Below are positions 1-16,725 of a DNA stretch of 50,784 nt, in pieces. Numbering within the stretch: position 1 is the stretch's first letter; the number at the start of each line of letters is the position of its first letter. The position numbers were made by a program, and so were the translations under genes. The stretch spans positions 594,711 to 645,494 of the forward strand of contig NW_019091429.1 of NCBI RefSeq assembly GCF_001949145.1. The letters run 5' to 3'. The notes below the pieces were generated by a model that was not told the DNA's origin, searched no databases, and was given only the letters and a program-made list of their open reading frames with translations. The stretch comes from Acanthaster planci. Lineage: Eukaryota > Echinodermata > Asteroidea > Valvatida > Acanthasteridae.

Positions 1-2924
1 TGCACCCTCAAATTATAACATCTTTTTAGTTGGATAAATGGGTGGAGGTAATAATTATCTACTAGAATTAATCAATTTTAAGGAATTTCTAAAATATTTT
101 TGTGGGAAATTTGGGAAATTTGAATGTCTGCTAAATTGGGGGTCCTAGCAGTATTCTTTTGCTATTTCTGGGCACCAACTTGTTTGAAGTTTTGACAAAC
201 TTTCATAACTAAAATTTACTACAAAGATTAGTAAGCCTGCACCATGAGGGCAATAGTACCAGTATTTAACCAATTGGATTTGACCTTTTTTAACACAGAG
301 GTTTGGTAGCACAATATAAAGAGATGTCGAAGTATGGAACATACAGTATTCTTCAAAGACCTTGCCTAGTCCATGCCGCGATCTGGGACACAAATCACAC
401 CCTGAGGAAGTGCAACCTTCAAAATGCTCTGCGTCAATGAACGACGTTTCAAACTGAAATATCAGCTAACCTTATACTAAACATTTTGGGATTTTTGTTT
501 GTTTGGGTTTTTGGGGGGGTTCCCCCAAACTATGGCTTGGGGCAAGAATTTTCGAAGAGCCATATTCAATCATTGCCGCACGGCAAATAAGCACACATGG
601 TCAGATCGGACAGAGCAGTTACGATGTACAGTTTGATGTTTCCAGTTGTTTTGGCACTGTAATTTCTGCCTTTTTTCTCCCCAAAACTGAAATGCTCAAC
701 AGACATCTAGCTACGGGCAGCTGTCATGAAAATGATCTATTGGCGTTTCTAAAAGCCTTGTTTTAACCACCTAATCACAGCATTTTACATACAAATTTTC
801 AGACTTTGAGGTTGAGACACCATTGCTGTTTTACACTCTCGCCTGAATGACGTAATGAACTATATCATTCAATACAGGCTCAAACATAGGCCTGATTTGA
901 GAGGGTTGGATTGAAATGAATTAAGTGCTTAATGAAACCTCTCCTCAGCAGTCTTGGTAAAAGTTGACTCACGTAGTCCCCATGCTCAGAAATAGTTAAA
1001 ACCAAAAACAATCCCTAATTTGGGAACCTGCAAAGCAACTGTTTGCCAAAACACTGAATTATTCATTTCGCAAAGGACTTGGGGGAGGAAGCCAGTGAGC
1101 CTGCCAATGAGCTTTATCATTAAGTGCTGGCATCCTTATCTCTTCAATGAACTCGTCCTCAGCCATAAATTAGGATAAACCAGTTTTTAATTTAATTTCT
1201 TACATTTCATTTTGACAAACTAACATTATGGTGTAATGATGGAAATTCATTTTGGATGGACTGGACCCTAAAGAGCACTCTTAAAATCGCAAAGATCGAA
1301 CCTAAAAAACAGGAGGCAGAATTTAAGCGGCTTGCCTATGATGAAATGGTTGGGTTCACATGCTTAAGTTCCATATTAAGCCAATGCTATTGATAGGTGA
1401 AATTTCCGGTTACACTATTACTCCAATAATACACTTGCGTTAGAGGCAAAACTTCAAAGTGCTCCACGTGAGTCCGCATCCATTTAGAGGACATGACAAG
1501 GATTATTATTAACCACTTTCTGCCGGGGAGCCAGGTTTCGGGCACCGTGTGTTTATACGTGTGGCCGGGGTCTCTGAAATCGGACAAAGGGAACTGAGCC
1601 TTGTAACAAAAGACTGCTTTCGGAACAAAAGACCAGGCTGCTGGGCATTACCGACATTATTTCACTCTCAATAGAGGAGAAAATCCAGCTTTTTTTGAAA
1701 CAAAATACCAAAGTTTTGGGCATTTAGTGCGATCGGATTACCACCGGGGTCAAAAGCGCTCCACCACCGCAGTGATGAGCAACACAGCACCGCTGCATGC
1801 TAATCTGGCCCCTATTGAAAAGAGGTCAGCAGCGCACTGTGCCAGGTTCGTGAACAAAAGAAAGTTACATAACACCACACCATCTGGGCTCTTTTTACAA
1901 GGCTGCAGGCCTGGCTGAAATACTCGGGCGTCAATAGGTTTTGTCTGTCAGACTAGAGTGGCCACCCGACAGTAATTCGTGGGGGTTTAAACATCCATTA
2001 CTTGAAATGATGAAGTTGTGAAGAATTTTGAAAACTGAAAATCTTGAAAAAGTCCTGATTATATATTTTTCAAACCACCCGGCAGCAAGTGGTTATAGCT
2101 TAATTTTTTCCAACTCTTCAACATTACCAATTTTGGCGGGCTGGTCTGTCAGGGCTAGGTGGACCATGCGGCAATTCTTTTGGTTTTCTTTTTTGTACAG
2201 GACCCAAGTGACCAGTGAAATGATAACAGCATGGAATACACAACGACAAAGCAAAACAAAACTGACGCACCACACAATTTGTGAGGGGTCAAGTTTGTGA
2301 ACAGTACTTACATCACATTTTACAAGTCTATTCAGTCCCTCTGGACTGGTTTCCTCTATTTCAAACAAATAAGTAGAGCGAATGTACTATCTACACACTA
2401 TGTTGGCTGCACTGAGCTGAGAAACCGCATGGTGTACCTGATTTCATTTTTCAAAAGTGGTAAAGCAGCCGTAAGTACAAATTACAGGGACATTTTACTG
2501 AAAATTACGGTACCCCATGAACACGTACATGTCTAGTTAGGGTACTCGGGATAAGGAAAATCATGGCAAGGTGGCTGCAACTCGCCTTCTTACATTATGG
2601 ATACCCGCTTAAGGCACCGGGCAACATTGAAACAGGCACCATACTTTATTAAAGCCCTTGTCTTGTGCTTCGTGCGCACATCCCCCGTGTGATACGTTGT
2701 CTTTAAACCTTGGTAAATCTGCGGTCAGCTTTTGGGCCTGCAACATGTTTATGCCACACATATATGGGATCATGCTATGACAGCTGATCGCACACAAGCA
2801 CGATGATCGTGTTTATCATTTATGTATTTACTCTGTCCGTATGTGTATCTGGTAAAAGTGGAAGCTCTGTACCAGTAAAAAGTAGAATTGTTATTACTGG
2901 TTGGTATATTGCAACGAAGCTTAC
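1..2924 (-). other. PRRC2: Intron sequence of PRRC2 (after coding exon 4)
   Basis: No open stretch here continues the PRRC2 protein with a fitting phase. The open frames seen are short and have no family resemblance. The stretch contains one copy of an inverted dispersed repeat (1511-1974). I read it as intron running off the left edge. Confidence 0.6.
1511..1974 (+). repeat. Dispersed repeat family A, copy 1
   Basis: About 460 bases here match 8218-8688 in the opposite orientation. Shared landmarks include GTGGCCGGGGTCTCTGAA, GGAACAAAAGACCAGGCTGC (one mismatch), AGCATGCAGCGGTGCTGTGT-like sequence, CCCCTATTGAAAAGAGGTC, AACTTTCTTTTGTTC (reverse) and GGCTGCAGGCCTGGCT. There are many point differences, so the copies are not recent. 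No coding potential is seen. It is probably a non-autonomous transposon whose autonomous partner is not in the window. Confidence 0.8.
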
Positions 2925-9472
<6,548 letters not shown>

Positions 9473-11385
9473 CTACAGTAGCTACCCAAGGAACAAGCAA
9501 GTTGCTCCTATGTAGAGAAATGGCAAATAAATCTTATACAGAAATGCTGGAAGCCTGGAAGTGAGATTCACAAACACTCTTACCTTGTATGCATGTCATC
9601 AGGGCCACACATGGTAAATTAATTCGAATTAATTCGATGGACAGCACTCACTTGACATACATACTTTTGCAAAGTCCAAAGAAAACTACTTCTGCTTCTG
9701 ATTACATGTCTCTCAAAAATAGGGCTTGTAGTCAAAATGATGGAAGCCATCATACACGCATTATGCCTGATAGTAAACTCATTAACATTCAGACGAACTA
9801 CTCCATGTGTGCTGCAGCATACATGTACATGAAACATGCAACAAAACTGTGGCCAAATGATCAGTGTCCTGAATGAACCTAGTCCATCAAGACAGGTAGA
9901 AATAATTCCTTTATGAAATGTTAAGAGACTTTATCGTTTCAGGGGCTACCAAGACAAGAGTTTGGGCATAAGCTGTCGAAACCAACTCTCAAAATGACAA
10001 ACCTTGCGTTAATTGTAAAAATTTATCTAAAGTCAATGATTCTATAAAAAATACCAATAAAATTAAGTTGTGCATGCCACTTCAGTAGTTATGATGGAAA
10101 ACCAATGGCTGTGTGTTGTGCATTATCAATGTGGGTACATGTAGCTGCCTGTGTATGTGGCAGGCCTGCCCAGGCAATGATCCTAAAACCACATGCAACA
10201 GTGTAACATTTTTCACTTCGCTGCATGGCAGTATCGTCTTAAGCTTGCAGTGCCACCTCAAAATAAAGACATTACAACAGAGAATGCATTCACCAAAAAG
10301 ATAAAATCATATTCTGTGAATTAACCGTCACAACTTTGTTTCTCCCTTGATGTTTGACTTTTTGACAACCAGAAGACTCCACCTACATGTAACTGAAGGT
10401 ACATGTAGCCCGATTCAGTCCGGTCATAAATTGATCCGTGCCTGTCCTGAACTATGGCATTGTGCATGTCGGGCACCATCCACACATTGCTGTATGTGTA
10501 AATGCATGGGATTTTTACCTATGCAAAAGATGTTACTGATCACACTGTGGAAAACAATAAAGGTTTCCTTCCAAAAAAGTGGAAGCAAACAAGCCCAAAC
10601 AAATAAGGAATACCAGAAGCATTTAAAAAAAAAAACAGCCCCACATTTTGTTGAAGAAAGTGTAAACTACAACCACCTGAACAAAATAAGCAGAGTGCAA
10701 AGTGTGACATCGTACATCCAGGATTAATCCCTATTTATCCACGACGAACACAGGGTGGAGGTTCCCCTTGTTTTCTCCGAATGACGCAATCTACATGTAC
10801 ATTCAGAATTCAAAAAGTCCTTTTGAGCTTGTTACATGTATAGTTGAGCTTGGAAGACAAATAACACCGAGTTCCATTTGGATGCTTAATTAAATATTTA
10901 TGAGAAAAAATGGGATGCATAGACTGGTTGCCGCATTTCCATCGTGCCTTCTTTTGGTCATGACGTGGCGCAGTGGTACAGCATTGCTTCAATGCAATGA
11001 ACATTGCACGTTTTCAAGTTCACGGTGAACAAAATGAAACGCATTGGAACTTATGATAATAATGGAAGTTTTTGCGAATGTACATGTAAGTAGGAAAACA
11101 TATGAATACAAATGATTTGACGTGAAAAAAGTTGTTGAGATGTTTTGTGAAGACAGAAAAGACAACAGGATTTAAATTTTTTTAACTTGTTTTTCTAATA
11201 CACTGATAAAAATTTGGGGGTCGCACTGAAAAGTTATGGTATATCAGGAAATGGGAAGCAAAACTAATTTTTTGGGGGGCCTTAAATATCATGTAGAACC
11301 TGTGGCAAAAAAATGTCTTCTTTCTGTAGAGTTTATGGGAGCGCATTGTGATAAAAACCACATAGAAGGGACAGGGCCTAACTGT

Positions 11386-11430
11386 GGGCCTGTTTGTTTC
11401 ATGCAGATCAGAATCTTGATCAGTGATCCA
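11386..11430 (+). repeat. Half copy of fold-back family F
   Basis: Begins GGGCCTGTTTGTTTCATGCA and ends CTTGATCAGTGATCCA, nearly the same as the left arm of the element at 42635-42760. The right arm is absent or unrecognisable. Confidence 0.7.
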
Positions 11431-11478
11431 TTGTTGGTTCAATGACACTACAATCTGCCATGATGGATTGAGCGCTTC

Positions 11479-11713
11479 CAATCAACTCGTACTTTGGACA
11501 ACTCGTACTTCGCACAACTGGGCAACTCATACCATGGGCAACTTGTACCTTTGACTCTTATCTTGAATTAAAACAACTTTTACCTTATTAAAAAAGGATG
11601 TCAGATAACTCTATGGTTTGCCAACTTGACACAGGACAACTTGACTGTTGAGACAACTCGCCCAATGGGACAACTCAACCGTTTACCAAGCTGTCTGGTA
11701 ACTCAACCATTCA
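11479..11713 (+). repeat. Degenerate ACAACTCG-word repeat
   Basis: Words of the type GGACAACTCGTAC, GGGCAACTCATACC, GGACAACTTGAC and GACAACTCGCCC recur every 15-25 bases. Related words (GACAACTCGACCGTTTGCC) occur at 14749-14775 and, inverted, at 15487-15590. This looks like a diverged minisatellite that has been dispersed with transposons. Confidence 0.55.
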
Positions 11714-12959
11714 AGACCTGTACATGACAGAGTTTGGGGTATTTAACACAGATGGCAGATCATGTGTTTGAGCAAATTGTGTTGTGTAAATTTGTGACTT
11801 GATTCACTGGGCATGGCGTGCATAGGGACAAGGTGACGCAATATGCATTGAACTGGTGGATGGCCGTCGGCCACCCTAACCAGTGATGTGCATGGCCGCA
11901 ACAGCCCAGCGGCATGTAAGGTTCACAGTCCGTTGTGCACAGGCACCTTGGCCTCACTGATGATCAGTTGCTAATCTGTTGGTGTGGGAGACAGTAAATC
12001 TGTCCCCCAGCCCTTTCTCCTCTTTTAATTTGAAGAAAAGGTATGGGCAAGCTGGCTGTAAAGCGCAAGTGCACTAATTACGAGTCGACTCGTCTAAATC
12101 GATGATTTGTCTCAACGGTTGGGCTGTCTGTCCATTTGAGGCACAGACAGTTGAGTTGTCCTACCAGTCATTTCAGACTGCCCTGTTAAAGTTTTGCTGC
12201 CTTGCCAAAAATATTACCGCCCTGCTATTTTCTCTGGTTGATTTACCCTATTCTCCATCTTCACAGTTTAGCTAAGTACAAAGAAATTTACCGCACTTTA
12301 TGGAAGGAACACGAGGTTGCCATCATTATTCAGCACAACAGTATAGCACTTAGCAGCATTTGTGATCAAAGCCAGACATAGTACAGTACATAAGCACAAA
12401 ATTCTGGACTGGTTTCAATCTCTGTCATAGCACTTTCATTTTGACGTGTCAAGAACCAATACCTCCAATGCAGCTAATTTCGTACGTGTAGTTCCAGATT
12501 TTTCCTAGATCCGGATCACTTGAAATAACACTTTTTTTTTCTTCTAAAGCTACGTCTTTTGTGTCCTACATTTTCAAACAAGTTCAATTAAAAAGGTGAC
12601 ATAGAAAACCTCTAGAAAAAATTTTTCTGCCAGCTAGATTTCCGTTTCGAACTGAGACATTTTTGAAGTGTTTGTCCAAAAAAACCCGGGGAAAATTTGA
12701 TTTAATATGCCTAGCTTTTTTACACCAGTGAATCATTTCACCACAAAAATCTTATTCCAAAATGCCATAGCATTACGACACTGTGTAAACCTTGTTGGCT
12801 CGACGTCACACAGAGTATGACAGAGCAGTGACAGCATGCTTAGGGTAGAAAAGGCAAAGGAGTATTGTTTGCCCCTATTTCCTCTCAAAGTCCCATAGAT
12901 GTCTTCCTAACATTGTGCAAAATCACTTAGGCCTATGCGGTATTAACGAGAAGGTTTAT

Positions 12960-13809
12960 CAGGGGTCGAAATTAACGGTGGTCCGAGACCAGTAAAAAAT
13001 CATCAGGACCACCAGATCCACCAAACTCGACGGTCTGGCGGGCCAGTGCAAAAAAATGGTCTCAGTAAATAAATTGCATGTCACACTGTTTTCTTTATTC
13101 TCTTGAAACAACGTGGCTTATAGTCACTTTATTTGCCATCGCTGAAAATAGTTTCCCAGTTGGTAACAGTACACAACACATGTGATGTATACACGGAGAT
13201 TTCTAAAACCACGACTGTTCAGTTGCCCAATACGTACTGTACATGTAAACCAAGAATGCAGAAGAAGGTGCATGTATATGTATGTACATTATCCGCGCGC
13301 AGTCTATCGATCGATCACGCATGCATAGTTCAAGTTTGTAAGGCTGTAGTGTAACCAGCCCGAACTGGTACCCGTGTGCCATTTCAGACAGTAACTAGAA
13401 GGACCGATCTGTGGCTGTACTGCGTCACGCTAAATGGTTTTGGTCCTTTTTTTGACGTGCTGAAACCCTCTTTCTCAATTTTTGATATGCATGTAAATAC
13501 ATGAGCTTCAATTAATTGTGTGAGGGAGGCAATGGAAACGTGTCTTTTTTATAGAAAGTGTGGCGCATATTAAACTCGACTAAAATTAGATGACGGTAGT
13601 TGGAAGGGTTGATCAATTAATCGGTTTTGTGCAAGCAATACAAACAACCACAATTGAAAGGGAAAAATGTCTGGAAGAAATACCAGTTGCAGTTTTACAC
13701 CACCGTTTGATAAGTACCAAGGAAAACCAAATTTTCAGCAGGACCAGTAGGATTATCTAAATGGTACTCCTGCTAGCCAGCATAAAATTCGAGTTAATTT
13801 CGACCCCTG
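12960..13809 (+). mobile_element. Non-autonomous DNA transposon with CAGGGG inverted ends
   Basis: A 17-bp perfect terminal inverted repeat, CAGGGGTCGAAATTAAC, stands at 12960-12976 and in reverse at 13793-13809. Inside the left end is a small hairpin of GGTGGTCC and GGACCACC. The 850-bp length, CAG start and lack of a transposase frame suggest a hAT-type non-autonomous element. Flanks share only TTAT, so the target duplication is eroded or absent. Confidence 0.7.
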
Positions 13810-14191
13810 CTTATGAATTCGCGCAAGAGTCACGATTGCCCTGAACAGGTCCAACTGACATGACCGAGGCTACTCGGCGTCAGAAACGTCATGAAAATTT
13901 ACTGTTGTCGACAAATGTAACCAGTGGGTCCGTTCACCACCATGACCACAGTATTCAGGTATTCACAAAACTCCACTCAAGCAGAATTCGGCGAATATAA
14001 AAGTAATAATCCTCTCATGCAGAAGAAAAGCTTTCTGATACTGAAGTGAGTTACTCGTAGTCGTACCTTCACTTTTGAGCTCGAAAAAAATGTTACCACA
14101 GAAAGTGCGAAATGTCAGTGAAACCTCCGAGTAACCATCTAGCTATAACATCGTATTTCACTCTCGTAGAGTTCAAAAATTTCGAACTTAC

Positions 14192-14342
14192 CCTTGCCTG
14201 CTCAGTTGGGAAGAAGTAGAGAGATGCCTACAACTGCTGCAATTACTCTTTTCTCACGGATGCCGAAGATAAAAGTAGATAAGTGTTTGGTTTGAAGATC
14301 CCCAGTGAACGAAAATGACAACGTTCGTAAATTCAAGATGGC
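14192..14342 (-). promoter_or_regulatory. Candidate PRRC2 untranslated first exon and TATA-less promoter region
   Basis: On the minus strand a strong donor, CAAGG|GTAAGTTCG, sits at 14191. The preceding 150 bases contain no ATG, as expected for a leader exon. About 145 bases upstream of the donor is GCCATCTTGAA (14330-14340), the YY1-type motif that commonly lies at or just after the start site of TATA-less housekeeping promoters. The exon would splice to the CTACTGTAG acceptor at about 9474, just before the PRRC2 ATG. This is inference from sites and spacing only; the exact start site is not visible. Confidence 0.4.
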
Positions 14343-14397
14343 GTCAGTAAACCAGAAAATAATATGATGAATATGTTAATGAGATTGGCCGGTCAGG

Positions 14398-14419
14398 GTA
14401 CGTACGTACGTACGTACGT
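14398..14419. repeat. (ACGT)n simple repeat
   Basis: Five to six uninterrupted GTAC units followed by GTGCGCGCGG. It lies directly upstream of the candidate PRRC2 first exon and next to the CG-rich repeat block. Confidence 0.85.
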
Positions 14420-14437
14420 GCGCGCGGCTAGCTCGAC

Positions 14438-14735
14438 GCTATGGTGTACTATTTACGACACACATTTCTGCCTCTCTCTTCCTCTTCCATCCAAGGGATC
14501 GGCCGGGACGCAACTAGAAAACTACAAGACGCGACGACACAACTATGGTGTACTATTTACGACAAACATTTCTCTCTCTCTCTCTTGCTTCCCTCCAGGC
14601 GACGCAACGAGACAACGCGACGGCTCCCTTGCGTCATGCCGTCGCGTGGCACCGTCGCCTTCTTGCTATTATTATTACAAGAGGGCGCCTTTACTGTTTT
14701 CCTTCATTTCCGTCCATCGCACTTGCAAAATAAGG
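14438..14735 (+). repeat. CG-rich repeat family B, plus-oriented copy
   Basis: Two copies of ATGGTGTACTATTTACGAC (14440 and 14545), each followed by a TCTCTCTC-type tract. Then come CGACGGCTCCCTTGCGTCAT, CCGTCGCGTGGCACCGTCG and AGAGGGCGCCTTTACTGTTT. The same blocks appear reversed at 20050-20635. Open frames across this stretch are by-products of the repeat. Confidence 0.8.
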
Positions 14736-14777
14736 GTCCGGACAACTCGACCGTTTGCCAACTCGACTTTGGACTTT

Positions 14778-15010
14778 GATACTCACCGCAAAGGCGCGGC
14801 TTGAATCCTGCAAGTCTATGTGCGTTTGACGAGGAGCACGCTGAGTACGAGGAACTATTATTAAATTTCATTCCAGCATGTATTGTATGGTCTTTGCGTA
14901 CGTACACACAGAACGCGTGCAAGAACCCACTTGTAACCAGCTGTCTTTCTTTCGCCGATTGGGGGTGCACTTCAGCTCGGAGCGGATATACTTTGCGAAC
15001 TCATCTCGTT
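14778..15010 (+). repeat. Dispersed repeat family C, copy 1
   Basis: Starts near TACTCACCGC. It contains CACGCTGAGTACG, TATGGTCTTTGCGTACG, CAGAACGCGTGCAAGAACCC, CTGTCTTTCTTTCGCCGATT and GGTGCACTTCAGCTCGG, and ends at GCGGATATAC. Related copies lie at 16620-16725 (reverse), 36680-36960 and 38677-39348 (interrupted). No coding potential or polymerase III boxes were recognised. Confidence 0.8.
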
Positions 15011-15656
15011 GCAGAAATATACCTGACGTAATGGGTTCGTCAGCTGTGCGGCACGAAGTAGTATCGTTGATGGCTCGCGCTGTGCAGCTGAAAAAGTTGA
15101 GTCGAAATTAACACAAGATCCAATTTTTTAAAAATTCATTGGAATTCCCATTTATGAACCAAGTTTTCTAAATCAAGGAATTTTTCATTAGAAAATAAGC
15201 TTTTTGCGATGGTTCTGGCTGAAAACAGATTTGCCGCTCGCGTGGTTACTTACCGAAACAGATCCAGGACGAGAAAAAGTGTCACCACTTTCGTCGATCC
15301 CGTACGTCTGAATTAAATGTTCAAAATTTGAAACTGATTTGGTGGTAACCGTGGTATCTCTATCACACAAGGTGGACGGTGACCACATTTCACTGGAATT
15401 TGAGAATTTTTGTAGAGCTGCAATCTGACTGAATAATTTCGTTATCTTGAACTGGGAAAACGACTGTATTATCTGAAGAGATCTAACTGGTCGAGTTGTC
15501 TCTCTGTCAAAGTCTAGTTTTCTTAACGGACGGCTTGGCAAACGGTCGAGTTGTTCGAAGTCGAGTTGACAAACGGTCGAATTGTCCGACATCCACAAAA
15601 TACATGCCCTGAGCCGCAGGCGTTGACTTTTTTGTTTTGGTTTTATCCATTCATTA

Positions 15657-15827
15657 ATACGGGCAATTCACAAGAGTGCGCCTCCAAGAGTTTGCAACGC
15701 GTTGGCCAATCACAATGTGTGAAATCTGTCGACTTAATGTGCGTTTTCAAAGGTTCGACAGATTTAGCGCGTTGTTGGCCAACGCGTTGCAAACTCTTGG
15801 AGGCGCACTATTGTGAATCACCCGTAT
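15657..15827. mobile_element. 171-bp fold-back element (family D) with TA target duplication
   Basis: Nearly the whole element is an inverted repeat: ATACGGGCAATTCACAAGAG at the left mirrors the right end, CTATTGTGAATCACCCGTAT. Inner arms are GCGCCTCCAAGAGTTTGC and ACGCGTTGGCCAA, and a second inner hairpin is built on AAATCTGTCGA. Both sides are flanked by TA, as for Tc1/mariner- or PIF-type insertion. A half-copy is at 40150-40259. Confidence 0.85.
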
Positions 15828-16619
15828 TATAATTAGTTGCAGTCATAGTTTTTTTAACGAAATAAGACCAAATAGAAAATCTGGGTAAGTAGGAACTGCT
15901 CTCACGGACCCAGAATTCGTCACTCTTTAATTACCCGGTCGATCCTTGTTCCAATTTTCGTCCAATTTCTTTTTAAGACTGTTGATTAAGTTCCCATTTG
16001 TGGTAGATTTGCAACCTTATCAATATTTCTCTGTGATCCATCCCGGCAATTTCCAAGTAGTTCTCTCACTCCTCCAGACAATTTGTCTACAATTGTACGA
16101 CCGCAAGTTTGACTTCGCGTTTAGGAAGTTTTCACCCAGCCTGCACTATACTATTACCCTCAGAATATTCCATCATCAATCATAGGTTCAGTCTTTTCTA
16201 ACTTCAACAGCACCACACTTTGAATGATATCAGTCCGTGTTTCTGAATAAAACACTGTAGATCCTATATTATCATGGTGGTGGTGTCTTTTCTTCAACTC
16301 CGTTTGATAATTTCTCATCAGATCCGCATGTTACAATAAGAAGCACGCAATAATGACTGATGTGTTGTATCTTTGAATGGATTTACAAATATTTATTAGA
16401 AAGATTAGAACTCGAGCAGGAAAAGCTAAAACGTTGTGGCTGACGTTAATGTTATTTATTTCCTTGGGACAATGCTGATAGTTGCCCGCGACTCTTTCTA
16501 ATTACATTTGATAACCCCCCAAAAAACTTTTCTTTAACAACTCACTCTTAATGAAAACACAAAGTTAGAAAGAATGCATGAAAGAGAACAACAGAATCAA
16601 GGCCTGCTACATGTCCCTA

Positions 16620-16725
16620 TCCGCCCTGAGCTGAAGTGCACCCCCAATCGGCGAAAGAAAGACAGGTGGTTACAACTGGGATCTTGCACGCGTTCTCCGT
16701 GTACGCAAAGACCATACAGGTTACG
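16620..16725 (-). repeat. Dispersed repeat family C, copy 2 (reverse, truncated)
   Basis: Reads CTGAGCTGAAGTGCACCCCC, then AATCGGCGAAAGAAAGACAG, GGTGGTTACAA, TTGCACGCGTTCT and GTACGCAAAGACCATAC, the reverse of the 3' half of the family C unit. Confidence 0.8.

Noticed and set aside
10347-10727. 126-codon plus-strand open frame
   Set aside because: No domain, no splice context, composition like the surrounding intron; expected by chance in this length of DNA.
14364-14804. Three overlapping plus-strand frames up to 146 codons
   Set aside because: They span simple (ACGT)n and family B/C repeats with duplicated segments; this is repeat-driven openness, not a gene.
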